NCBI GenBank assembly: GCA_021464245.1
Contig: JADCRB010000043.1
Location: 276,168 to 340,167, forward strand
Length of the DNA: 64,000 nt
Direction: 5' to 3'
Source: Carallia brachiata
Lineage: Eukaryota > Streptophyta > Magnoliopsida > Malpighiales > Rhizophoraceae
In this document: positions 37,211-48,113 of the stretch, piece by piece
Layout: each line of letters starts with the position of its first letter
How positions within the stretch are numbered: position 1 is the first letter of the stretch
Translations under genes and position numbers: made by a program
Notes under the pieces: generated by a model
What the model was told of the DNA's origin: nothing
Seen by the model: the letters and a program-made list of their open reading frames with translations, nothing else
Database searches by the model: none

Positions 37211-37218
37211 TATAAACC
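37211..37218 (+). promoter_or_regulatory. TATA box of the LTPG gene
   Basis: TATAAACC lies about 55 bases upstream of the ATG at 37267, which would put transcription start near 37240 and leave a short leader. Inferred from motif and spacing. Confidence 0.6.
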
Positions 37219-37266
37219 ACTGACCCACCAACAATACTAGCTAGCGACAGAAGGAGAAGAAAAGAG

Positions 37267-39256
37267 ATGACAAGAATCATCCTTGTTTCATGGATTTTGG
37301 CCACCATGATCATGTTAGCATCCTGTGGGCAGCATGTAAAAGATCAAAAGGCGCCACATTCACCTCCAAAATCGCAGGCGCTTGCTCCATCATCTGATTG
37401 CATCTCGATTGTGTATGAATTGGAGGATTGCATAACCTATTTGGCCCTCTATCCTGGTGCTGACCCAAAACCGACTAATACGTGCTGTTCAGTGTTCGAG
37501 AAGGTGGCGAAGACTGATGCATACTGCATTTGCCTAGCAATAAAAGGCAGTGAAGACTACGGCATACCATTAAACATGACTCGTGTTAAGGGTCTGTCAG
37601 GAGTTTGCAAGTTTCCTGATGGCTTCAAAATCATTATGTCTTGTTTGGGTAGTAAATTGCATTGATTTTTTTTTTTTTCAATATACCAGACAAATCCTAC
37701 CCTTCCACCTTGTTGTTATAGGTTTTGATTTTCCTTTCTTTTTTATACTTATTTTTACTTAATTTTTTAATATGTAGCTTCTATATCTTCGGGAGCATCT
37801 CCACCAGGTATGTTTCAGACGCAGTTTCAATATTTTGAATTATAGAATTACCACAAATCTTGCATGCAAACAATGATAAAGACATCTTAATTTGATACGA
37901 CTCAAAAAAATTTAATAATTCATGATCACCTTGAGGTAATTAAAAAATCATATCATTCAAATGTCACTTTAATATTTTATTTCTGTTGTTCTTAATGTTG
38001 CATTGATGCAGTGTTTTATCTAAGTTTTTAGTTATCTATTTTTAATTTGAAATTCTTAATGGGTGAATCTTGGATTTGATGGTTTAATTTGTTGAATAAA
38101 CTGATTTTATTTGGCAATGTGATCTTTATGGTATCATGGACTAAAATTCAACATTGTATTTGTACTAACTAAGACTAGGGGGACGAACCCTCCATTCATG
38201 TTGATTTGATTTTAAGCGGGTCTTTCTTTTCTTTAATGATGTATTTCAACAGTAAACACACACAGTTTGGAACAAATATAGTTCATTAATAAAAAACATC
38301 GGCTGCAAGATGGTCCAAATAATGGTGATGTAATTTATGCCGTACTATGAAGATCGCCACGCCCCAAGAAGACAAAAGAAAAATTTTATTCCTACAAGAA
38401 TTTAAAAAAAAAAAAAGAAAACAGAAGCTTATATTTGCTTTTGATCATATAATAGACAATTAACATATCATGTAATGTAACCAACAACACAAAGGAATGG
38501 CATGATGAAGAACCAGGTAATTGTAAGCCCATTTTAAAATAGTAGCAGTAAATCTATTATATTATTATACATACGGGTTAATCAGCCAAAATTTGGGATC
38601 AAAAACCCCAAGATGCAAGACATCAGAAATTCTAGGGAAATTTAAAGAGAAGAAAGACCCGCCTTAAAATCAAAATCAATAGGAATGGAGGGCCTGTCCT
38701 CCTAGTCTTAGTACAAATACAATGTTGAATTCTAGTCCATGAAACCGTAAAGATTATATCTCTAAATGCAACCAAATCGTTCGACAAGATAAACCATCAA
38801 ATCGAGGATTTACCCGTTAAGAATTTCACCTTTTAAGAATTTCAACAAATTAATCGTCCAAGCTCATTTCCAGAGTTGCCTCCATCAAAGAAGTTGCCAA
38901 AGCTGCTTCCACCAGAGAAGTCTTCAGAGTTGCCTCCACCAAAGAAGTCTCCAAAGCTGCTTCCACCGGAGAAGTCTCTAGAGCTATCTCCTCCTCTAAA
39001 GTCACCAAAGCTCCCTCCACCAAAGGAGTCTCCAGAGCCTTCATCTCCTTCCAAAAGTCCCCCAGAGGAGGCTCCATCTGCAGCTCACGCGTCTCCACCT
39101 CAAAATGTTGGAAGCCCCCCAGCCAAAAACGGAGGAGGAACAATTATCATGACCAAAGCACCAGCTCCAGTAAAAGGAGGAGCACATACCACTTCTACAT
39201 CTCTTATGGTCCTTATCAGCTTGTTTATTGCTTCATTCTCCTTGGTATTAGTGTAA
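37267..39256 (+). CDS. GPI-anchored-type non-specific lipid transfer protein (LTPG / xylogen-like)
   Basis: Exons 37267-37648, 37778-37807 (30 nt) and 38874-39256 give 264 aa in phase. Residues 1-20 are a signal peptide (MTRIILVSWILATMIMLASC). The LTP2/protease-inhibitor-type domain follows with all eight cysteines in the C-C-CC-CxC-C-C order (DCISIVYELEDC, NTCCSVF, AYCICLA, LSGVCKF, MSCLG). Exon 3 encodes a Pro/Lys/Ser-rich arabinogalactan-like segment with LPPPKKSPKLLPPEK-type repeats, then a hydrophobic C-terminus (SLMVLISLFIASFSLVLV), as expected for a GPI-anchor signal. Such proteins carry lipids at the outer plasma membrane or cell wall and contribute to cuticle, suberin or xylem patterning. 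If intron 1 were retained, a short 132-aa form without the anchor would result. Intron 2 contains a large inverted repeat. Confidence 0.9.
38048..38828. repeat. Long inverted repeat inside LTPG intron 2
   Basis: The left arm 38048-38234 (TGAAATTCTTAATGGGTGAA ... GCGGGTCTTTCTTTTCTTT) is mirrored by the right arm 38644-38828 (AAAGAGAAGAAAGACCCGCC ... GTTAAGAATTTCA). Matching blocks include ATCATGGACTAAAATTCAAC against GTTGAATTCTAGTCCATGAA, and CAACATTGTATTTGTACTAA against TTAGTACAAATACAATGTTG. The arms are about 185 bp each and separated by ~410 bp. This could be a Mutator-like or foldback element, or a local inverted duplication of intron DNA. The right arm ends 45 bases before exon 3. Confidence 0.85.
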
Positions 39257-40496
39257 GAAATCTAGCATTTATTCTTATTTTTATGTTTTCTTGGACTTGT
39301 TAGTTGTTTGGAGTTTAGTGGGTGAGGTTGTCCATATTTTTCGCTTGTTTAAAGTACTAGTGCACAAACATTTCTTGGTTTATTTTGTGACATATAAGGC
39401 TGACCCTGTTTCGATGGTGTGCGTAGTTAAATTTCGGCTCATGAACTCTATTCAGTAAGTTTATTACTAGTAGTTCTATGGGAAGATAGGAACTTATCAA
39501 ATAATGCCTTTAGTTGCCTCAATCAAACTGACGGCTTTTTTTTTTTTTTTCGGTGAGCTTCATTTTCCTTTCTGAATCTGTAAAAGAATATCTACAACCT
39601 TTTTTTTTTGGGGGGGTTGAGAACAAGATTTTTCCTATTAGAATCCACTATCATAGAAGTAAATGGAAAACACCCCATGGTGTGCCTGTTTTCATGTCAA
39701 ATTAAGTTTCCTTAATACTTGGACGAGTTAAGTTTCCACTTGTACGCCCATCCCACCGCATTTTTTATCAACTTAATTTATCTCAGTGTTAACAAAATCA
39801 GACTAAACTAACCGGTTCAATCGGTTGGACTGGTAACGGGTCTTAAGTCCGGTCTGGTTTGATCCTAAAAATAGGGGATAATCAAACCGGTCAAAATCAG
39901 AACCGATTGAACCAGTTCAAGTTAAAAAAAAAATTTTCAATTATAATTTGACTCCAAATGTTATTTAAAATTACAATTTAAACTTTAATTTTAATTAAAA
40001 ATTTTAATTTAGTCTTAAATTTAATTAAAACTTTCAATTAATTATTAAAATTAAAAAAATTAATATTTAATCATTATTTATAAATATTATTTTTTTAATT
40101 ATTTTTCATAAATATATATATTATTAAATATCGATTCAAATACCAGTTTAACTTAACTCATTAATGTTTCTTGTTCAATGACCGGTCCGATTCTAACAAC
40201 CTTGACTTACCCACGATAACAGTTATTGCTTGATTTGTATGGAATTTAATTTAACTAAAAACCGAGTAAAGAATCCAACTCTTTCTCATTATTCTTGTTC
40301 CATGTGGTGCAAGTCAAAAGCCGAATATTTACCCAGTCTCATGCTGTACCAGCCAAAAATCATCGTTCAAATTACATTCTTTTAAAGAGGAAATTCCAGA
40401 AACAAAAATTAGAAAGAGTAAGTCAACATATGTGAACTAATTTGCAGAACCTTTTAAGAAGTATTTGGCAAGAGCATATATTTAATGTACACTATT
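39257..40496. other. Intergenic region between LTPG and MnmE, with one MITE-like element
   Basis: The first few hundred bases probably include the LTPG 3' UTR. The central part is the CCGGTT-type element described separately (39788-40200). The last part is the MnmE 3' flank. No further gene. Confidence 0.5.
39788..40200 (-). mobile_element. CCGGTT-motif MITE-like element, copy A
   Basis: The left end is GTTAACAAAATCAG, then AACCGGTTCAATCGGTTGGA. The right end is CAATGACCGGTCCGATTCTA, then ACAAC. Read on the minus strand its terminal and internal order matches copy B at 46463-46907: GTTGTTAGAATCGGACCGGTC, an AT-rich core with TTTAAGACTAAATTAAAA, then a GATTTTGACCGGTTTGAT-like part. Non-coding. 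The flanking duplication is not clear. Confidence 0.65.
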
Positions 40497-43400
40497 CTAT
40501 TTACCAATACAGAATTTGCCAAAAATGTTGGACAAAACCTCTTCAGATATGTCTTCTCCGCTAATCTGCCTGAGGGCCAATGCAGCTTCTCTCAGATCTA
40601 TCGTCCAGAAGTCCAGGGGTATGTCCTCCTCTATTGAGGATTTCAACCTTACGAATGCCTCCTTGGCACGCACAAGCTGCTCACATTGTCTCTGATATTC
40701 ACAGCCAAAGTTGAGGACAAGTCAATCACAAATTTACAGTTCACTTGTCGTCATGAGTCAATCACAAATTTACAGTTCACTTGTCGTCATGAATTGAATC
40801 CTTCTCTGGAAACCCATTACAACCAAAGTTTGGTGATGACTATGGTTGGTTCGGGGACTATTAATACGATGAGAAAAGGACAGAAAACTAGGAACCACAA
40901 AAATTAAAGGGCCGGATGTGAACATGCAAATCTGCAATTGCAGGTAGCTCACCTGATTGACAGTCCATTTGCGTCCTCCTGAAGGGATCCTGTTCAGACC
41001 CACAATGTCTGAAATTGCTATTTCCAAATCTTGGATTCCTTGACCAGTAACAGCACAAGTGAAAACATGCTTGGCAAAAGAATGGCCATATCTATCAGCC
41101 CATTCCATGCTCAAAGATGGAGCACAGTCTATTTTGTTAATTACAAGTACAACTGGCGCAGAAGATCCAACTGATTTCTGTAAATGCCGGGGAAAGAAAC
41201 AAGATATCAACGCTTCAGACTTTTTGAAAGTGGAAAGCAAAGAACTAGAAGTATTTTAGTCTTCAAAAGGACTTGGGTATAAGACCTTATTGGATTCAAG
41301 CCTACTGAGAAGTTCAGCATCGTCTAAAGTCCATCCTTCAAGAGCACTTACTATCATAACGATCACATCTGCACCCATCGCAACAGCCTCAGACCTCTGC
41401 ACACCTGTAAAAGAAATACCAACAGAAATCTTAATACTCAAAGATTCACATAAGAGGATCAAAACCATCAAGAGCATACCAATACTGGAAAATCACAATT
41501 TAAAATCGGGGCCAGTTGAAAAGGAAATGGGGATGTGACCTATCGCCTAAAAAAAGGGGAATGGGAAAAACATAAGAAGCTTAAACTTTCAATCTCCAAA
41601 TCCTTTATAAGTAACTGTTGCGATTTGTCAAATTTTGATCTAAAAGGAGGAATTAGCAGGAAAAAGGAAAAACAAAAATTAAGATACCTCAAAATTTCCC
41701 AGGTCATAACTCTGGAAACTGTCTCTTCTGCCATAACTAATTTTTCTTGAAGACAAAAACACAATAATTGATATGCTTATTAGATCTTACCAATCTTCTC
41801 AACAATGTCATCAGTCTCTCTGATGCCTGCTGTATCAAGAAGGGTCACAGGGATGCCAGCAACTGTAACACTGGCTTCAACAACATCCCGAGTGGTTCCA
41901 GCAATGTCTGTAACTATTGCCCTCTCACTCTGCACGCTAAATTAAAGCATGAAGGTCAAAATAAGGTTTGATTAATAACTAAGCAGCTTTAATCTCCCCA
42001 ATTATATTAGCTCAGCAGTTATCCATTAAAAATGTCATCGTCTAGGGGTAACAAAGGGGAACATAGAGAGCAGTGAGCTTGATGGTAGATAGCAATGGGC
42101 GTGATAGAGGACAGCAGCAAACCTGACAACAGACATCAAGAGTTTGTGACATCAGAGAGCATCAAGCTTGGCAAAGGAAGCCAGTTGGCTTGACAGCAGG
42201 CATTGGCAGGTCAGATATCGGAAAGCAGCAGGCGAGACAGTAGACAGCGGCAGGCTAGACAGTAAACAACAGCAGGCTTGACTAAGAATAGAATAGTACT
42301 TCAACCAAAAAAATGCAAACTGTATTTCTTTGTAGCATGACTCCAAAAAGCAAAGCTTCTCAAAATCTCCTCACTCGGAATCCAGTTCTAATTAGGGATA
42401 TCAACATGACAGCATCATACCCTTTTCTGTCCACTGTAGTGCCCCCTTTCAAACTATTTTTAGGTGAAGCTATGTAATTTACAGTGACTGCTATTGTGAC
42501 ATAAATTTAAGTGTGTGCTCCATCCCACATTCTTTTTGTTGCCATCAAGATCACCACTACCCATTGCAACACCCATGGCTGTCTACTGTTAAGCTCACGG
42601 ATGTCTACTCCCACACCAGGACTATCTGTTGTCAATGCTGCTGCTGTCTGCTGACACACCACTGCTCCCCACAATCACACATGTTTTTGTTGCTGTCATG
42701 TCCAATGTCATCCACTGTCATACCCACTGCTGTCCACTACTGTCTACATTGGTATGGTGGGAAACGATAAAGCTCTAAATAACCAGTTTTTGGTCACTCT
42801 GCTGTCTCCCAAAAATATAATTTCTTCAAGCTGAGGAAAAATTCCACGTCAGATTTCAAGTCTTTGTCCTTGTGTAGACACATGGCAATGGACAAATTTA
42901 AAATCTGATGTGGCATTTTTTCCGGCAAGAAGGTATTTAAAGTTTTGGAGAATGGTGGATTGAAAACAACCGTTCATTTAGAACCTTCTCTTTCCTGCCT
43001 AGTAAACAGCGGAAAGGAGCGGACTTCACAGAAATTGTGCCCACAAGCACTGGGAAGGTCGGCATTTCTCAGCTGGTCAGATGCATAAGATTAATTCACT
43101 GACTTTGATTTTTCTTATTGACATAGCATATGATTTCAGCTCACTGACACCTCATTTCACAAAATAGCATGTATAGAAATTAGGTAAAAGATCGAAGCTT
43201 TTAGGAATAATTCCATGTTAAATGGTAGCAGAAATGGCAGACAGTCGTTATAGCAGGATTAAACAAGAAACTTTTTAGTGGACAGCTGTGAATATCAATA
43301 GCACTATTCACTCAAAACTCTGGAATATTTCACACCAATATCAGGGCCACTGCATCAAATCTATAAAGTATCTGATTCACTATTTAGGGTCATTTTAACT

Positions 43401-45956
43401 CTTATTTTTAGGGTAACAAGCTGAACGCTAAGGAAGACAAATGCAGAAATGCATAGTTTTAACTTCATTGATGAATAATAGATGTTAAAGAATTGAACAG
43501 AAGTGAAAGTTCTGTGCGAATAAGACTGAAATCCCGAAATAATAAAAGGTTGTGGGAACATACATTGCTCCATGCATTAAGGATACTTGACTTTCCAACA
43601 TTTGGACGGCCAACAATTGCTATCTGCAAGGATTCACACAAGAATGTTGCTGTCAAATTGTTTGCTTCAACTAAATGGCAATTCAGTCATCCATGCATAC
43701 AAAAGCCACTAAATCTGGAAACTCATGTGCAGGTCACAGCTAATATAAAAGGAGAACAGGTAAGCATTATGATGTAGGATGATAAGGCAAGGAGCAGGAA
43801 TGAGTTGTGATTTTTAGCAAATCACTTTTGTTCATTAAAACCATTTCAAAGTATTACAATGTATTCGATATAAAAAAAAGCCAACTTAGAATAACAGCTT
43901 AGCACTGAGAAGTGCAGCCATTTCCATGACTGGCCGAATGAGATACAAAAAGCTATGAAAAACTGAAAGGCTGGCTTTGGTACACCTGTAATCCATCACT
44001 AATGCCTAGGGTAATTGACCCCTGAAAGGAGATGAAAAGAAGCTGTTTTATGGATTATACCTGCAATCCAGATTGCAGAAGTTTGTCATAGCTGGCTGTC
44101 TCTAGAGCATTATCTACATCTCGTGACATGCCATTTACTTTATCCATGATTAAGTTAATGTCAGTGGTGGCATCTCATCATCAAAGTCTAAACGAGCTTC
44201 AATCTCAACAAGCAACTCAATACACTGTTTTCTTAATGATTTGACCAAAGAAGCAAAACCTCCCTGTCAAAGGAAAATAGTTTTTCAGGCCTGCTGATCA
44301 TGATATCCACAAATTTTTGATCAATCAAGCACAATGGTATCAATTATCAAGAACCCATGTCTTCTGAACTCAAAACTACAGCTACTGTTGGAGAAAACAG
44401 ATTAAAACAAGACATGCCTGGATTCCGGCTAGTGCTGCATCTGCTGCTGCAGCAGATTTGGCTGAAATCAGTTTTCCAACATTTTCAGCTTGAGAAAGGT
44501 CCAAACGTCCATTTAGAAATGCACGGAGTGTGAACTCGCCTGAAAGAAGGAAAACATTCATGATTCCATATTCATCCACTGTTTGGCAAATGCATTATCA
44601 TTTGAAAGAGAAAGACAACTAAGCATGGCTAGATTCAGAAGAGCCAGATTTGGGCAAAATGCTCGAATAGAATAACTTATGAATTACGATTGAACAACAA
44701 ACAATCTTCCTGGGAGGAGAACTCTACGTTTTTCTCGAGAACTGTATTGAAATGTAAGTGCCACTATGCCATTTTGATATGGAAGAGAAACTGATTTTGT
44801 AAGCACAGAATGGAATCACTACCAGAATCCTATCTCTAAGTGTTCCTTTTACCTGTGAAAGTGTTTATGAGGTGGAAGAAAAACAAGGCCAGCTTATGAT
44901 AAAAGTAAGAAATCAACCTGGCTCTGCAAGCCTAGCTCCGGCTTCGAGACAGGATCTCAGTACACGCTGAAGGCATACTTCACTTCCATGACATTGAAGC
45001 TCAACCACATCTTCACGAGTATAAGATCTTGGAGCCAACATTGGTACAGCCAACACCTAAAAGAAATACCAAACCAATAGAAAAGAATAGAAAAAAAGCG
45101 GGAAAATGAATGGATAAAATGGCACGATGATCAAAGCCATAAAATATACAAGTAAATATATGTAGCCCAAATGTGCCTCAAATAATGAAACCATAAGCTA
45201 CAATCCTACATTGCAACATAGACAGCAATCTCATTACATTCCCGTATATTAACTCAATTTTGCTAAAAGTACCAAACATGACAAACAGGACAACAGAGAA
45301 TCAACCATTAAACCTACGACTAGTAAACTGTCCAAAATTCTCATCAATCCCTTCTTCAAAGCTATTTAGCTCTAAAATTTTCACGCGGATAAAAATTCAA
45401 AGTCCTTCAAAGAGAACAAAGAAAAAAAAAGAAAACAAGAAATTGTCTTTACCTCGTCGATCACATTCCCTTGAAAATCCAAAACCACGCCATAATCCAC
45501 AACATGGCTGGTTGGCCGCCACTCACAAAGCTCAGAATTCTTCTTTTTCTTCTTTCTTCTTATGGGTCTAAACACACGTGCCGCAATATCCACAGCCGAG
45601 GGGCCAGATATTCGGATAATCCCCACAGCAGCGGGAGGGCCGCCAGTGGAGGTGACAATGGCGGCAATGGTGGTCCCCTGCAAAGTATTACTCTCAGCGG
45701 CCAAAACTCGCTGGTCTCTGGTGCTGACAAGTAAAGGGGATTCTGGATTCAGCGTGGGACTGGAACTGTGGGAATTGAGAGTTGAACAGGGTTTTGCAAG
45801 GGTTTTAGGCCTGTGGGTCTTGAGAGGGAAGAAAAAGGAAAGATTTTTACTGGAGGCGGTGGAGATTGAGATGTGGGGTGGTAAAAGCAAGGGTAGGGAC
45901 CTCGGTGATCTAAAGAAATGGGCGACGATGGAGCGAATTGCAGGCAAGAAAGCCAT
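40497..45956 (-). CDS. mnmE: tRNA modification GTPase MnmE/TrmE, organelle-targeted (carries a 1-base frameshift)
   Basis: Nine exons: 45453-45956, 44918-45056, 44418-44539, 44061-44263, 43564-43623, 41791-41929, 41286-41404, 40953-41177 and 40497-40691, about 568 aa if the frame were intact. A Ser/Pro-rich ~90-residue transit-like leader precedes the MnmE N-domain ([27 protein letters not shown]). The GTPase motifs are GRPNVGKSS (G1), [18 protein letters not shown] (G3) and VINKID (G4). The C-terminus is the conserved FCIGK with its catalytic-type Cys. MnmE with GidA/MnmG modifies the wobble uridine of organellar tRNAs. Exon 4 is 203 nt, while flanking phases require 204: after DDEMPPL the frame is lost near 44160 and meets a stop three codons on. 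Intron 3 uses a GC donor (CAG|GCATGT). An in-frame upstream Met exists at 46172. Confidence 0.9.
40721..40792. repeat. Perfect 36-bp tandem duplication in MnmE intron 8
   Basis: A 36-base unit starting GTCAATCACAAATTTACAGT occurs twice back to back without a mismatch, which points to a very recent duplication. It lies between the last two coding exons. Confidence 0.95.
42050..42755. repeat. Degenerate GACAGCAGCAGGCTT-type repeats in MnmE intron 5
   Basis: At 42060-42290 a ~20-22-base degenerate unit recurs (GACAGCAGCAAACCTGACAA, GACAGCAGGCATTGGCAGG, GACAGTAGACAGCGGCAGGC, AACAACAGCAGGCTTGAC). At 42520-42750 the plus strand instead carries CTGTCTACTGT, GCTGCTGCTGTCTGCTGACA and CCACTGCTGTCCACTACTGT, the same kind of motif in the opposite sense. 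Not coding. Confidence 0.6.
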
Positions 45957-46285
45957 TGATGAATGGCTCTGTGGAGTGCCTGCTGGGTGAGGGGTTTTTG
46001 GAGATAGAGTTGTGGGCTTTGGGTGTTTAAACAAGTTGGTGGTGGACACTGGACTGGACAATATGATCCAATCCAATAGGCAAAACTTGGGAGTTGGCAT
46101 CTGACCAGAGGAAAAAAAAAAAAAGGCAATGGAAATTAAATTGCGTGTTTGCATTGCTAAAGTTTGAGCCACCTTGCGAAGGGATCACTTGCTAGTTGAT
46201 TTATTTTTCACCCAAAAAAAAAAATCCAGCTGGAAGATAATTTTTCACCCAAATCCGTTCTTTTTGTGTAATTAGTGAGTTACAA

Positions 46286-47851
46286 CGGTTTTCTTATCCT
46301 TTAAAGTCGGTTTTCTTATCCTTTAAAGTCGATTTATTGTCCATATTTTTAACATAAGTGATCAAAGTATCTGCTAAAATTTATTAATTTTGTATTCAAG
46401 TTATAGTAACTCTATTTTACTAGTTTCAAAAAAAAAAAAAATGATTCATTATTGTAAGTAAGGTTGTCATAATCGGATCGGTCATCAAATCGGAAATATT
46501 AATGGATCAAGGTTCAACTAGTTCAACCGGTCGAACCGATATTTATTAATATATATATATATATAAACAATTTAAAAAACTAATACTTATATATGATTAT
46601 TAAATATTAATTTTTTTACTTTTAAAGATTAAATTGAAAATTTTGATAAATTTAAGACTAAATTAAAAGTTTTAATTAAATTTAAAATTTAAATTATAAT
46701 TTAAATAAATACTGAGATCAAATTATAATTTATAAAACTTTTATATCGGTTTGAATCAGGTCTGATTTTTTACCGATTTTTACCAATTTTGATCGGCTCT
46801 TGACCGATTCAAATTAATGGATAATAGTGATCATGAATTGGTCCGAACCTTTGACTGGTTACCGATTCAACTGGTCAGACCAATCGGTCCGAACCAATTT
46901 TAACAACATTGCTTGTAGGTCATAACTTCCCTCGACTCGGAAAGCTCAAAGTATCGTCAAATTAGCAAAACTCCAAGATCCACAAACAAGGGAAAGGATA
47001 TGATCTACTTCTTAATCCTTAAGGTGGTGAGATAGACGGGAACAGAACATCGCGGTGAAAAGAGAGCGGAATCAAGGACAAGGAATTTCAGCATGTAAGC
47101 AATTCAACTAAAATAAACACCTGATTCTTCCAAAGCAATCAATGCATGGACACGAACACAACGAATTGAACTATAGAAGCAATGCCAGTCTCAACTGAGA
47201 TAGTCCGAAAAGCTACATCTAGTGCCAACATCATCAAAGCTATAGTCCGAAAAGCTACATCAAGTGCCAACATCATCAAAGCTATCTTCTAGAGAGAAAA
47301 AAAAAATGCAGCACGAAACGAGGTAACTCAGTTTGTAGACTCGATTTGATAAATAATGAACTCGCGAAAGTTGGTTTACCAAACGAACCTTAATTTTTTT
47401 TTTTTTTTTGGACGAACCAAATGAACCTTAATTGGACAACGTTAACGCCGATTTGGAATGCTACGGGGCCTCAATTTCAGGTCCTGTAGCTCTTAAATTC
47501 TGTCTTTCTTCTTAAGCATGCTCTGCGGCTTACATTTATGTAATATACACTAGTATTAGTGCAGATGGGCATGATTCAAAATATGGAAAGGTGTATGGTC
47601 ACCATTATAATGGGAATGGAGCCCCTCTTGCACAATTCAGTCAAAAAATAATGAAATGAACCTACCCTTTGTTGGCAGCCATGTTCTTGCTCACCAAAAA
47701 TACAACACCACATCATTGTCGCTTTGCTTACTTGTCCTTTAGCTACTTTTCCATAGACACTACTCGCCAACCAACTTTCCGGTTTCCACTATGGTTAATT
47801 GCTTCTGAATTCGGATAATCACACTGGCCGAATTCGGATAATCACACTGGC
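46286..47851. repeat. Cluster of short perfect tandem duplications
   Basis: Three back-to-back duplications lie here: a 22-base unit CGGTTTTCTTATCCTTTAAA... at 46286-46329; a 42-base unit beginning TAGTCCGAAAAGCTACATC at 47201-47284 (one mismatch); and a ~23-base unit GAATTCGGATAATCACACTG at 47807-47851. Confidence 0.9.
46463..46907 (+). mobile_element. CCGGTT-motif MITE-like element, copy B
   Basis: It starts GTTGTCATAATCGGATCGGT and ends CAATCGGTCCGAACCAATTT followed by TAACAAC, so its ends are inverted versions of one another. Subterminal AACCGGTCGAACCG and GACTGGTTACCGATTCAACT words surround an AT-rich core that includes TTTAAGACTAAATTAAAAGT. It is the same family as copy A, in opposite orientation on the other side of MnmE. 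Confidence 0.7.
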
Positions 47852-48113
47852 TGTGGGGTTCCTGCTTGTGTAAGAGCTATATCGAACGCAGTGGGACGGA
47901 ATTTTTTTTCCTCATAAAAAATCTACTGCACTTGAAACCTAAGACTTATTACCCATTGATCTTAACTGATTATTCACATCATACGTTAAAAAAAAAAATA
48001 AAATTATACGATCCACAATTATATTGTTTCTCCCAGCGCGCCCCCTCTCTCTCCCTATTATAGCCCTTGTACCCTTTTGCCTACACATCTATCATTTCCC
48101 TATATTTATATAG

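Noticed and set aside
38842..39143. Gly/Ser/Asp-rich and Glu/Leu/Thr-rich minus-strand frames
   Set aside because: Antisense of the Pro-rich LTPG exon 3 repeats. The sense exon joins in phase and ends in a GPI-type signal.
42050..42300. CRISPR-like array
   Set aside because: The units are adjacent, degenerate and lack unique spacers, and the window is plant nuclear DNA.
45562..45990. 142-codon plus-strand frame
   Set aside because: Antisense to MnmE exon 1, which carries the conserved N-domain.
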